DNA from: Sphaerulina vaccinii
Taxonomy: Eukaryota > Ascomycota > Dothideomycetes > Mycosphaerellales > Mycosphaerellaceae
Assembly: GCA_022570795.1 (NCBI GenBank)
Contig: JAKUDP010000006.1
Coordinates: 558,001 to 622,000, forward strand
Direction of reading: 5' to 3'
DNA length: 64,000 nucleotides
A program made the translations under genes and the position numbers. Shown in pieces: positions 33,703-44,100 of the stretch; positions within the stretch are counted from its first letter, which is position 1, and each line of letters begins with the position of its first letter. The notes below the pieces were generated by a model. It saw only the letters and a program-made list of their open reading frames with translations, did not search any database and was not told the origin of the DNA.

Positions 33703-35585
33703 ATGCGACTCATCCATGTCCACGATCTGGAGTTTCACACTATCCAGATGTTCGCCAGCGACCTGCATACGCCATACTCTCGCATACTTGGAATGACGAC
33801 CAAGAGATACTCTTTTCCGAATTCACTGACTATGTTCAAGTGGTCCCGCCAAATGTCGGTATGCTGTCGTGTGATGGAGCCGTGAAGGAAGAAAGCCTGT
33901 ATAAGCTTCGGCACACGATTGAGCAGGCCAGGGAGCATTTCATAGACTATGTCTGGATTGACAATATCTGTATCGACAAGTCCAGCAGCGCAGAGCTGTC
34001 AGAGGCCATCAACTCCATGTACAAGTGGTATCAGTGCGCAGAAATCTGTTACTTTTATATGCCCGATATTCATGTCTCATCCGAAGAACTTGGCAATGGA
34101 GATGACCTTGGTACAATGATTTCAGTAGAAGTCGTTGGTTCACACGGGGATGGACTTTACAGGAGCTCGTGGCGCCTGGAATCATTGTATTCTTTGACAC
34201 GGCATGGGGCCTGCTTGGGGGCTACTATGGAACCAGCGGAGCGCTGCGTGAAAAGCATCATTGGTGCTCATCGGCCTATCAACATCATAGCGGATCGCAC
34301 TGGATCATCCCAGGTGCTCACCCAAATCTCTTGACACACATACTGGCGATCACATCAGTACCCGAAGGAGTTCTCCTTGGGCGGACTCCACTGTCGCGCA
34401 TTGGCGCCGCTACCAAGATGTCGTGGGCGTCGAAACGGACGACTACACGGCTTGTGGACGAAGCGTATTGTTTGTTGGGTACATTCAATGTCAACATCCC
34501 GTTGCTTTATGGTGAGGGCAGCAACGCCTTCAGCAGATTACAAGAAGAGATCATTAGGTGACCAGTCTATCTTCGCATGGCACTGTCCGGCTGACAGGCT
34601 AGCTTCGGTGCTCAATGGTCAAGGCGCCATGCTTGCTCCTTCTCCACGGGGATTCCAAGCATCCGCTACTATCCTGCCCAGGAACAAACGATACAAGGCT
34701 GCAAAAATTGCGGTCGATGGACATGGCGTGTCAATGGAAGTGCCGTTATTAGACTTCGACCGCGGATTTGGTGCAGGATGCTGCTCCTACTCCAGGTGGG
34801 CCAATCTGGACGTCGCAGACTCAAGGAACCCAGGTGCACTCGTTGCACTGCATGTCACAGGACTCCAATACCACGGCCCTCCAAACAATCCCCTAGAGCC
34901 TTGGTATGTGAGCATCGATGGACTCGACGTCCGCATTCTCAAACCTGGAGGTGACGCTCGAGACACTTATCTTGCGTTCGTGCTAGACGGAGTCCACGAA
35001 CGTACATGGACAGTATCACCTCGTGATGCCAACCAATTGCTTGTACCAAGCAGGGTGCACAGAGTCGTGTTTGTGCCAGCGATACGAGTAGAGCTCGATG
35101 ACCCTGGAGCAGTGATTCAAGTAGTTGCTCGCACCCCTGGAGCCGAAGTGCTCTTATGTTCGCCTTTGCATGAGTGGACTCCGGCATTGACCACCGAAAT
35201 TCCCATTCCCGATGGCCGCTCCATACACATTCGCTGGTTCGGTTCAATTATCTTGTCCATACACTTCCAGATCCGGCCTACAGGCGGCACTCTTGATCTA
35301 CTGGTACGTGTCTCTCAGTGTAGCTGCAGTGACCCCTCCGTCGAGGCGAGCTGTGAAACTCCAAGGGAAGAAGGCGTGCCAGCGAATGTGCCCTTGGCAG
35401 TTCCTGTAAACGTGGAGCGTTTGCTCAAAACATCGAAGACCTTGAAATTGGTGCATGCGCGATCGTCGACGGAGCCTGTCCCAGATGTCAAGGTCATCGT
35501 GAGACGCTCACCTGTGGGAACAGAAAGAGATGGCTTCCAGATCATGGTGCAGGAAGATGATATGGCTGTGAGAAAGCATGAGTGA
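33703..35585 (+). pseudogene. HET-domain protein, pseudogene with three frameshifts
   Basis: HET proteins act in heterokaryon incompatibility, an allorecognition cell-death response. The family start MRLIHVHDLEFH is at 33703. The frame then changes near 33740, followed by PDVRQRPAYAILSHTWNDDQ and DYVWIDNICIDKSSSAELSE, then INSMYKWYQCAEICYFYMPD. A second change at about 34105-34125 leads to NDFSRSRWFTRGWTLQELVA and, later, DEAYCLLGTFNVNIPLLYGE. A third change at about 34555-34565 separates LQEEIIR from GDQSIFAWH. The last 340 codons to 35585 are open. No GT-AG pair repairs any of these junctions and none lies in a homopolymer run. The gene is dead unless the assembly is wrong. Confidence 0.8.
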
Positions 35586-35655
35586 GACACTACTGTCTCT
35601 CGATCATCGAACACAGGGGCCATCGCTCAGATGACGACGACTTGTGAGACCGACA

Positions 35656-36465
35656 CTATCCCAGTGGAGATGCCACCACTTTCCCCTCATGAACCACAAA
35701 GCTCTCCGGCGCAAACGCAACCAATTTCGCCTTCACTTCACTAGCCGCTCGAATAGCAGAGCTTTCCATATTCCCGGGCTTCTCAGCACCAATTACTTCC
35801 GGGCCTAGGAACCATTTTAGACAGTCCTCGAACTCTCTTCGTCCCATGGAGTTGGGCCGTTCCGCCCATTCACGGCCCAATTCCATAAGCAGCAGGCTCC
35901 TACTGCATCTCGGGACAGTACATCCTCTGTGACTATTAGCCCAAGAGTGTGAATATGTTGGCATATGCTTACCCAACAGATCAACAGCTTGCCTCGTAGG
36001 CTGCTCCCGAAGCTCTACTTCAGACCTCAGAGCCCTGCGGAAGATCCTTGTTGGCGACCACCAACTAGTCGATGACCCGTACGTCAACACTCGAGCCCGT
36101 ACTTGTTGTCTCCGACGCGACTCGTCACCAAAACGTGGAGCATTCGACATCCCAGCTATCAATACTCTCTCGGCGCCCTCTTCATGGAGATGCAGGCGAG
36201 CCTCAACCACAGAGCATGCATTGGAACACTGAACGACATAGTAGACCTTGGTAGCCTTCCAAGAAATCTTCGCTGGATCTGCCTCTCGGAGGAGTTTGAT
36301 GGAGTATCTCAAAGTACCATCCACGATCTCCAGAATATCAGTACCATCACTGAATGGCGTGGTCACCCGAATCTCGCACGTCTTGGGAAGCCAGCCTGGT
36401 CGTTGGAGAATCGATATCACTTGCGCAGCATCGAGTTCGGGAGCGTTGATTGCGGCTACTTGCAT
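35656..36465 (-). CDS. Hypothetical protein (269 aa)
   Basis: Not recognised. Single exon from the ATG at 36465. The N-terminal half reads as beta-rich with Tyr/Val strands (KISWKATKVYYVVQC). The C-terminal half is helical and basic, with KWFLGPEVIGAEKPG and a hydrophobic end (LVAFAPESFVVHEGKVVAS). No signal peptide or membrane segment. It converges with the HET pseudogene, 70 bp apart. Confidence 0.55.
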   Translation of the reverse strand: MQVAAINAPELDAAQVISILQRPGWLPKTCEIRVTTPFSDGTDILEIVDGTLRYSIKLLREADPAKISWKATKVYYVVQCSNACSVVEARLHLHEEGAERVLIAGMSNAPRFGDESRRRQQVRARVLTYGSSTSWWSPTRIFRRALRSEVELREQPTRQAVDLLGKHMPTYSHSWANSHRGCTVPRCSRSLLLMELGREWAERPNSMGRREFEDCLKWFLGPEVIGAEKPGNMESSAIRAASEVKAKLVAFAPESFVVHEGKVVASPLG

Positions 36466-36958
36466 CCATGGTCTTTCGAAGCTATGATCGCGTCAGCTTC
36501 CTTCGACTTGCAGATTAGTGCAGTACGCACATTTCTTTGAACACAGCTAGGCCCAAGTCTCCAAAGTTGTCAAGGCCGATCTGGAAACATCAGAACTGGA
36601 TTGAGAAGCTTATGTCGCCAGAACGTGGTCTACCTTGAACGTATATCGCGTCGCTTCCAACGGAGTGGGAAGGGAGCGCTGCGGATTTCCATTTGTAGCA
36701 GTACTCATCGCCTCTTTGAACACGAAGCTACAATCGAAAATGTTCGTGCAGCTGGACAGTGCCTCAATCCATATACCTTCTTTGCCAAGGAAGGCGCAGC
36801 TTCAAAGTATGTTCAGCCAAGGATTTCCATGTCTCTTAGGCTTGTTGCCGCTGTATCAAGGTACGCCAGCTCCGCCTCAGAACAGCACGCGGCGCCCTCA
36901 AACGACGTACATGCCATCTCTCTCTCTCTCTCTCTCTCTCTTCTCCCTCCGTCGACTC
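36466..36958. other. Spacer containing a CT microsatellite
   Basis: A (CT)n run lies at about 36915-36941. No gene is seen. Confidence 0.6.
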
Positions 36959-37627
36959 TTATACATCGTAAGGCGGACTCAACAACCAGATCATTAGCTT
37001 TCGCGCCCCAATGATCAACCAAACTTCCCACGCGAGCAGCGCCACGCTGTATGCCAGACCTTTCCAAGGTCGATAGCAATGAAGCAAGGCAGTGCCCATC
37101 GTAATTCCAGCCAATTTTTGAATAACCTTCCAGAGACATCCTTCACTACCACAGTACATTCCACTCTTCCCTGTCATAGCTTGCAGCCCCGCCAGTGTAA
37201 AGTTGTATGCGCAGAGAACCATCATTATGAAAAGGCTCGTGTCGCTGATCACGTTGATGAGGCGTCTGTACCATGACATCCGAACTGGGACGGGCTGGAA
37301 GATCTTGTGGTGGCAGAAAGGGCAATCGAGAGCTCGAGCGTCAAGCATCTTGTGCAACCAAATGTCGCAGCAGTAGTGATCGCAGTCTAAGTGAAGTGGC
37401 GGTGTGGTTTTCGCAGTCCGACAGACTTCGCAGAACTTGCCCAGTCTGCCTCGGCGCTGGCAAGAGAAGTGTATTCGTCGTTGGTACACTGGCTCCTTTC
37501 GTTCCAGACAGGCCCATAACACGGCGAAGGCGAAAGTAGCGAACACGATTGTCAGGTTGGCGAGGAGGTGGGCCCATGGCGATGAGATCTGCACTTCGGG
37601 AACTCGAAATGGTGTGGTTTGCAACAT
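36959..37627 (-). CDS. RING-like membrane protein (222 aa)
   Basis: The ATG at 37627 (MLQTTPFRVPEVQ) is used, because the longer frame begins without ATG. One membrane segment lies at about residues 25-45 (LLANLTIVFATFAFAVLWAC). A RING-like cysteine/histidine cluster follows (FCEVCRTAKTT, LHLDCDHYCCDIWLHK, DCPFCHHKIF; about residues 65-110). Two to three further hydrophobic segments (SDTSLFIMMVLCAYNFTLAG; ITMGTALLHC; LAYSVALLAWEVWLIIGA) follow. It is plausibly a membrane-anchored E3 ligase, by analogy with RING-TM proteins. Substrate and compartment are unknown. Confidence 0.7.
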   Translation of the reverse strand: MLQTTPFRVPEVQISSPWAHLLANLTIVFATFAFAVLWACLERKEPVYQRRIHFSCQRRGRLGKFCEVCRTAKTTPPLHLDCDHYCCDIWLHKMLDARALDCPFCHHKIFQPVPVRMSWYRRLINVISDTSLFIMMVLCAYNFTLAGLQAMTGKSGMYCGSEGCLWKVIQKLAGITMGTALLHCYRPWKGLAYSVALLAWEVWLIIGARKLMIWLLSPPYDV

Positions 37628-38344
37628 GGTCGCTGCACTCGCGAGAGGATTTGTTGTTGTTGTGGTGTGCAGCGTCTTGTATGTCAATCTTGAGCTTTAA
37701 GTGCAGAAAGCTTCACTTGACCACAACCCTCCTCGACGCTAAGTGAAGTAAGAAGTTTGCTGCGTGGCGCACTTCACTTAATAGGTTCGACCACGCTAGA
37801 GACCAGCAAGGGAGACAGGACCGTACCTGAGAAGCATGGAGTGTCATCTAAGTAAGCATTTCATAGCATTCCTAGAGATCTTCATATGTGAAGGTTCTCG
37901 AAGCTGTTGAGGGTAAGCCGGTACCCGGTACCTCAAGGTGCAGCAATGAGACGACGTTCTCGAGCTCCGTCGGCTTGCCGAAGGTGTTGTGGTTTGGAAA
38001 GCACTGCTCACAGTGCTCGACCATGGCCTCTCACGTTCTTCAGGAACGATCAGGATGAAGACCGGAGTCAAGGTGGCGCAAGCAAGTACATGAGACTTTC
38101 CGGAGGTAGGTTCTACCACGCTGGTAACCAAGAAACTGTACCTGAGAAGGATGGAGCGTGACATAGAAAGCATTTCATAGCAATCCTGGTGGTGATTCCT
38201 ATACGCGACCAGCGTACGATTTCATGCCAAGCAAGTCCTAGAACTCTTCGTAACAAAACCGAAACCATGGGTATCTTCCTCGTGCGCCTCTCCCAGTACT
38301 CTAACTTGTCTTCGCGCCCGACCAAAGCGACTTGAATGTCCCTC
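37628..38344. other. Spacer with a diverged direct repeat
   Basis: Segment 37791-37875 resembles 38116-38190. Both hold CCACGCT, GTACCTGAGAAG, ATGGAG and AGCATTTCATAGCA in the same order. No gene is seen. Confidence 0.65.
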
Positions 38345-39319
38345 TCAAACAGCAATCGCATTGCCCGCAGAAGACCCAGACAATCCCAACAAACTCTTGC
38401 GATACTCCCAATAGTTTTTCCTGATAGGATCATACCTCGTAGCCAAAAGATCCAACGCCTCCTTCGCCTGCTCCTGTCCATCCTTCTCCTCAGCCAGCAC
38501 ATCAGCCAGCAGATCCAACGCATGACTAGACCTCACACCCTCAGGCTTACTCATATCTGCATAAGCCTCCGCAAAACCCTTCAAACTCGCCAAAGGAATC
38601 CCACTCTTCCTCACAATACCCCTCAAATAGTTCCAAGGACTCTGATTCTGCGGCGCCTTCGCAATCGCATCCTGCGCGAACTTGATCTCCCGATTCCTGA
38701 TGCCCCCATCTGCGACTACACCTGCCACGCCTTCATTCTCTCTTCCATTGATGACATACCATCTGTGGTTCCAAGCACTATTGTTTCGAATGTCTTTGGC
38801 CATCATGCGTTCCGTAAACTCCAACTCTCCACAGCCCTCCCACAAGTTGAAGCGTCGTACGAGCCATTGCCTGTAGGACCACACATGATAGTTCTTTCCA
38901 TCAGCCTCAAACATCCTCTCAACAAACTCCTGCTCACCCTTTAAATCCACATTACCATCCAACTTATCAACAATCAAAGTCCTATGATGCCAAATCTGGT
39001 AGTTCTTCTGGTGCTGCAACGCAGTCTCGTTTAACCATTCCAGCTCTTTCTTGAGATCGTAGTTGATTTCGAACAAAACTTTCGCGCGATAGAGCCAAAC
39101 GGTGTAGTGAGCGGGATTCATTTCGATGAGGTCTTCGGTTAATGAGAGGACTCGTTCGCTGTATTCGCATTTGGCCATGATGGCGCGGAGGTACGACATG
39201 AGTTCGCCGTATTCTTCACTGTAGGCGATTGCAGCGAGGGGGTTGGGGCCGCCTTCGTCTGTGGGGAGGGGCGTTATGTCGGCCCATCGAGGGGAGGAGG
39301 AGTATTTGCCGACTTCCAT
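38345..39319 (-). CDS. RAM2: Protein farnesyl/geranylgeranyltransferase type I alpha subunit (324 aa)
   Basis: The shared alpha subunit of the farnesyltransferase and type I geranylgeranyltransferase that prenylate CaaX-box proteins such as Ras and Rho in the cytosol. Five prenyltransferase-alpha repeats are readable: HYTVWLYRAKVL, NYQIWHHRTLIV, NYHVWSYRQWLV, NNSAWNHRWYVI and NQSPWNYLRGIV. The C-terminal YDPIRKNYWEYRKSLLG is also typical. Length is normal. Single exon with start at 39319. Confidence 0.93.
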   Translation of the reverse strand: MEVGKYSSSPRWADITPLPTDEGGPNPLAAIAYSEEYGELMSYLRAIMAKCEYSERVLSLTEDLIEMNPAHYTVWLYRAKVLFEINYDLKKELEWLNETALQHQKNYQIWHHRTLIVDKLDGNVDLKGEQEFVERMFEADGKNYHVWSYRQWLVRRFNLWEGCGELEFTERMMAKDIRNNSAWNHRWYVINGRENEGVAGVVADGGIRNREIKFAQDAIAKAPQNQSPWNYLRGIVRKSGIPLASLKGFAEAYADMSKPEGVRSSHALDLLADVLAEEKDGQEQAKEALDLLATRYDPIRKNYWEYRKSLLGLSGSSAGNAIAV

Positions 39320-39665
39320 GGTGGCGGTTGTGTTGTTTTGAGAAGGAAGTGGAAGTGGGAAGAGTGATGATGTTGTGAAGTTGAAGATCAGAAAGTGGAG
39401 CCGATGTGGGGTGAAGTGAGGGCAAAGAACAATATGAACAGAACGTCAAATGTCAAAGAATGGACGGAATAAGGTAGGTCGAGATTCTGAGACGCTACCA
39501 GTGATAACTCGACGATCATGAGAGATAGCAGTGCTCATGTGAAGTTCATCCAACCTTTCACCATCTATGTTGCATGCTGCCAAGCAAGCTGGTATCCACA
39601 AAGCATTCGTTGTGATGTCTCTCCTTCCCAGATCCTTCCAAGCATCTACACTGCATTCCTCCCAC
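39320..39665. other. Short spacer, no gene seen
   Basis: About 346 bp between the purine enzyme's 3' end and the prenyltransferase start; both genes lie on the minus strand. Confidence 0.5.
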
Positions 39666-41565
39666 CTAGTGATGGAACAACCTAACATGCTGCTCAACAA
39701 AAGTAATATCCAACTGCTCAGCAGTCGTGAAGCAAGCCTGATCATTCTGGCTACCAGTCGGCGCAGCAATATACTTCACTCCACTGCGTCCCACGCGGAA
39801 GATGTTGTCCGTGAATGGGAAGAAAGCGTCACTGCTAACAGCAACCTCACTCAACTTGCTCAACCACTCTTTCCTTTCTTGAATCGTGAAAGGCGTTGGG
39901 ACTTCTTCGAAGTTCTTCTCCCAAGCTTCACGCTCAATTCCACTCTCCGGCACGATACCCGAGGTGAGGAGATCGATAGCGTTCGACTTGTCAGCACGCT
40001 TGGTACCCTTCTTCCACTTGATAGCGAGGACACGCTCGTGGAATCGCATCCACCAGTTATCAGCCTTGTCACCTGCGAGTCGTGTGCAGTGGATTCGGGA
40101 CTGTTGGCCAGCTCCGAGACCAATGACTTGGCCGTTGAGCGAGTAGCAGACGGAGTTCGATTGCGTGAACTTGAGTGCAATAGTGGCGACTGTCAGATCC
40201 CGCAGAGCGGATTCTGGAAGTGGCTTGGAGTCCTTTGGCACAATAACGTTGTTGAAGGTGTTTTGTGGTGAGATGAGCGCATCGTTGCGGTGTTGCGTAA
40301 GGCTGACACCATACAGGGTGCGTTGCTCCTGTGGTGGTGGGACGTATGTAGGATCCATCTGGAGGACCAAGTACTTCCCACCCTTCTTCTTGCTGAGAAT
40401 CTCCAGTGCTTCAGGTGCGTAGCTTGGTGCAATGACTCCGTCGCTGACTTCTTTGCCAATGATCTTGGCAGTGGCTGCGTCGACTTCGCGGGATAGTGCA
40501 ATCACATCTCCGAAGCTGGACATACGGTCTGCACCTCGAGCGCGTGCGTATGCCTGTGCGAGCCCTGATGCATCGAGACCTTCGATGTCCTCAACCATGT
40601 AGACCTTCTTCTCGACGTCGCTGAGTGGGACACCAATAGCGGCTCCGGCTGGTGAGACGTGCTTGAATGATGCCGCAGCCGGGTAGCCGAGTGCTTCATC
40701 GAGCTCTTTGACAAGAGGCCAGGCATTGAGCGCATCGAGGAGATTGATGTATCCTGGAGAGCCGGACAGAACCTTGAACGGAAGAGGTGCATTCGGTGTG
40801 AAAGCAGAAGCAGGCTTCTGGTGAGGGTTAGTACCATATCGGAGGGACAGCTGTTGGTGGCCTTCTCCAGCGTACTTCTTGCGGAAGAAGTCTGAGATGG
40901 CAGTGTCGTAGTCTGCAGTGTGGGTGAAAGCCTTGAGAGCGTAAAGTTGTCGTTGCTTCTCGGTCACTTCTCCGTTCGAAAGCTCCTGAAGGAAGTCGTG
41001 GTAGTCTGCAGGATCACTCAGGATTGTGACACGTCCGTGATTCTTCGCAGCTGCTCGGATGAGTGTAACACCACCAATGTCGATCTCCTCAACGGCCTCA
41101 GGAATGGTGACATTGATCTTGGCGACTGTGTCCTTGAAGGGGTAGAGATTGCAGATGACATAGTCGACCTTGTTGATGTTCTGCTCAGCTAGGTCCTTCT
41201 CATCTGAGGCCAGATCGCGGGCCAAGATACCAGCGTGGACAGCAGGGTGGAGGGTCTTGACTCTGCCAGAGAGCATCTCTGGTGCCTTTGTGATTGCGGA
41301 GACATCTCTGAGATAAACATAAGTACCATATCCTATCCATACTGAAGTCTGAAGACATACTCGACTGGGAATCCTCCCTCGCGAATCAATTTGGCAGTCC
41401 CGCCTGAGGCTAGCAATCGGATGTTCTGCTTAATCAGGCCTTTGGCGAGGTCGAGCAGGCCGGTCTTGTCATAGACCGACAGGATGGCTGAGGCAAACCT
41501 TAGCAATGGATCTCTGCAAAAGTAGTAGAGTGCTCACCGATCTTCTGGGGTGTTTCGGACGCCAT
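39666..41565 (-). CDS. ADE16/ADE17: Bifunctional purine enzyme, AICAR formyltransferase/IMP cyclohydrolase (598 aa)
   Basis: Catalyses the last two steps of de novo IMP synthesis: formylation of AICAR using 10-formyl-tetrahydrofolate, then ring closure. Minus-strand exons: 41565-41538 (MASETPQKI), 41487-41361 and 41307-39666. Introns are 50 bp (41488-41537, GTGAGC, GCTAAG branch, CTCAG) and 53 bp (41308-41360). The IMP cyclohydrolase (MGS-like) domain is seen in ILSVYDKTGLLDLAKGL, LLASGGTAKLI and MLSGRVKTLHP. The transformylase domain shows SLRYGTNPHQKP, ASFKHVSPAGAA with the catalytic Lys-His, and SDAFFPFTDNI. Length matches the family. It shares a 317-bp upstream region with the divergent Myb-like gene. 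Confidence 0.95.
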
Positions 41566-41882
41566 GTTTGTGATAGCAGCAGTGAAATATTTTTTGAAGC
41601 CAGACGACGTCAAATGGCGGCATCGGCGGGGTTTCTTGGTGGGCAACAACGAACCCACAACTGAGGACACGTGTGGACTTCGACTTCATCTCGTTTCAAA
41701 GTCGCGTCTCCAGCTTTCTCCTTCTGTCGTCCCACGACCACAAGAGCCCAGTCAGAGCAACAAGATGAAGATTACGCGACAGTTGCCGCACCACTCCAAC
41801 AGTCAGATGAGATGCTGGGACCTGCCAGGTCACGCATGAAGGGAGACAGGTGTCTGTGCTGCTGCTGGAAGCTTTTGCACAA
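41566..41882. promoter_or_regulatory. Shared divergent upstream region, purine enzyme and Myb-like gene
   Basis: 317 bp between the two ATGs; no element identified by eye. Confidence 0.5.
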
Positions 41883-42845
41883 ATGGCGACTGCATCTCGA
41901 CCATGGGGCCTGCGTCCAGTCCAGTGGCCATCTCTGCTATGGAATACGACAACACTGCCCTTCTCTACTTCTATTCCGTTCAAGAAGGATCAGAGCTCGC
42001 CACGGAAAATCAAAAAGCGCTACACTCAGCAAGAGATTGAGCAGTTGAAGAAGCTCGTCTCGCAAGACATACCCAGAGCAGAGTGGACCAAGTTTATACC
42101 CGGCAGGTCTCTCACCAGTATTGAATGTGCTGTACGTTACATTGACTCTTATACCGAAACAAGGTCAAGACTGGCCTGGAGCGACGATGAGCTGCGGACA
42201 CTCGAGATACAAAAGACGAACGGCGCCACCACTGCAGAGCTCGTGAAACTGCTCGGACGTTCGGGTAGCTCAATCGATAATAAGTGGCGGCTAGCTGCAG
42301 CTCGAGGCGCGCATGGGAAGATTGCCTGTCGTCATCGGGTTGAGTTCACTCCCGAAGACCGACAGCTCATGCTTGACTGTAGGGATCGCAAGATGTCATG
42401 GAAACAGATTCACGAGCGACACTTTCCGCAAACGCAGGAAAATACCTTGAGGGCCGCCATAACCTATAACTTACCAGCTTCACGAGACGATGCTCCTCAT
42501 ACATCGAAATGGAGCCAAGATGATACCACCCGGCTAACGGAACTTCTTCACGAGGGAACACTTTCCATAACCGAGATCGCCAAAACACTCAATCATTCCT
42601 ATCTCAAAGTATACTATCAAAGTCGAGCAATATTGAAGGGATCTCCAGCTTCATCCGCTCGGGTGCAGAAAAACTGGTCGAAGGACGAGGTCGCCAGACT
42701 ACTAAGCATGAAACAGGCGGGTGATCGTAATCGCGATATTGCAGCGGCTCTTGAGCGCACCGCGGATTCCGTGAGGATGAAACTTTACTGTTTAACAAAA
42801 GCGAAGCGCGAGTTGGCGAAACCCTCTGGACGATATGCTGGATAA
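41883..42845 (+). CDS. Protein with four Myb/SANT-like helix-turn-helix repeats (320 aa)
   Basis: The first ATG is at 41883 (MATASRPWGLRPVQW). Four tryptophan- or phenylalanine-led modules of about 45-50 residues follow a linker rich in Lys. They start WSDDELRTLE, FTPEDRQLML, WSQDDTTRLTELL and WSKDEVARLL, each with a second helix ending like IDNKWR, LRAAIT, VYYQSR and VRMKLY. This is the layout of Myb/SANT-like DNA-binding proteins. An earlier stretch (YTQQEIEQLKKLVSQ) may be a fifth, degenerate repeat. The N-terminus is free of acidic residues for about 35 positions, with Arg, Trp and Ser/Thr, and could be a mitochondrial presequence. Nuclear and mitochondrial roles are both open. Confidence 0.7.
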   Translation: MATASRPWGLRPVQWPSLLWNTTTLPFSTSIPFKKDQSSPRKIKKRYTQQEIEQLKKLVSQDIPRAEWTKFIPGRSLTSIECAVRYIDSYTETRSRLAWSDDELRTLEIQKTNGATTAELVKLLGRSGSSIDNKWRLAAARGAHGKIACRHRVEFTPEDRQLMLDCRDRKMSWKQIHERHFPQTQENTLRAAITYNLPASRDDAPHTSKWSQDDTTRLTELLHEGTLSITEIAKTLNHSYLKVYYQSRAILKGSPASSARVQKNWSKDEVARLLSMKQAGDRNRDIAAALERTADSVRMKLYCLTKAKRELAKPSGRYAG

Positions 42846-43091
42846 TATGCTGATGAGCCTGTTTTTCTTTGCTGGATGCATGGACTTGGACTGGTAAATC
42901 AACCGAGTCTCTACTCCTACATGTCTTGATCTCCGGTCATATATGCGAACCACTTTGAGCAACCCATCTCTACATTACTACCCAAAGGAGACTGAGCACC
43001 CCAGGTTACGCTGCGGAGAATGACTCAGAAAATGCTCAACACGATTGAAGGCCTTCTCTACCGTCCTATCTGCATGCCACGCGGACCACGG
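42846..43091. other. Short spacer, no gene seen
   Basis: Nothing recognised. Confidence 0.4.
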
Positions 43092-43560
43092 TCACTGCTG
43101 TGCATCTACAAACTCATCTTCACTGTCAGACTCCCAGACCTGATGATCAGAATCCCGGGAATCGTACTCTTCTCCGCCCGTGGCCTTCCTCGCCGCAGAT
43201 TGCTGAGCCTTCAACTTCTCCAACGCGGGATTCTCTTCCGACTTCGTTGCATGATCGGGTCATCAGTGTTGAAGGTCACGTCGCCCTGATATGAGACATG
43301 CCCGTATCTCTTGAACTCGGCAGGCGACATGGTGAGTGGATCAGCCTGAAGCCTCGCTCGAGCGTCGTCGAAGAGGTCTCCGATCGTGAATTCTGTGGCA
43401 GAGGTCACATGCTGGTTGATGCCGACCCGCGCGTCGGCCGGGTCGAACGGCATGAATGCGTACAGACGTGCAATCGGAGGTTGAGCTACCTGGATGTTGC
43501 GAGCTCGCGGGCCAATGCGAAATCGTTTTGAAAAGTCATTGCCCAGTCAAGGATTGCTAT
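43092..43560 (-). pseudogene. Possible small gene or gene remnant
   Basis: Not recognised. On the minus strand, protein-like sequence runs from about 43545 (RFRIGPRARNIQVAQPPIAR) through MPFDPADARVGINQHVTSAT and ADPLTMSPAEFKRYGHVS. It shifts frame near 43255 into SEENPALEKLKAQQSAARK, ending in an acidic tail EDEFVDAQQ and a stop at 43092. A short intron (56 bp with GTCTCA donor, or 38 bp with GTGACC donor; acceptor ACGAAG) would join the frames, but both are weak. The 5' end is unresolved. It could be a spliced gene of about 150 aa or a decayed copy. Confidence 0.35.
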
Positions 43561-44100
43561 TCTTCTTCGTAAGCTTCATAGGCCACGCCGAAAGTTCGAT
43601 CCCGACTGTATCACTCGTTGGGCCAAGAGGGAACCTGTATTGGGGCATGTACACGCTGGTTCGGCCAAAGGACTTGTGGTCTTTCCAAGAGCCTAAACCG
43701 TGTGACTCGCACCTATCACAAGCCCAACGACAACGAACAAATACAATGGACGACTACACCAATAGCTGCCATAGTCAGTCACTTCGAATGTTCTTCCATA
43801 ACTCTTCGGGTGCTTTTCATGATATTCGACGCCTTCGCCTGCGTTCAACGCGTGGAAGACGCCGAGACTCGTGCCAAGAGATCGACATCAGAATGACTTC
43901 ACTCGGTTCCGATCTCGCGTTTGTCATTGCTCATCATGTTCTCAACTTCGAGTCATCTTGTTCTTCAGACGAACACTAAAGCTATGGCATACAGGTGAGC
44001 AGACCGGTGAGGCTCTTTAGACCTTTGAGTCATCTTGCGATCCAGTACAAAAGCTCGTGGTAAACACGTTTTGCGAGCCCCACGACAAGGAACAGAGACA
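43561..44100. other. Spacer with partial duplication of the next gene's leader
   Basis: Positions 43722-43757 (GCCCAACGACAACGAACAAA...ATGGACGACTAC) closely match 44078-44112 at the start of the next gene. The downstream sequences differ and the copied ATG leads into an unrelated frame. Confidence 0.6.

Noticed and set aside
39567..40271. 234-codon antisense open frame
   Set aside because: Shadow of the purine-biosynthesis enzyme coding strand.
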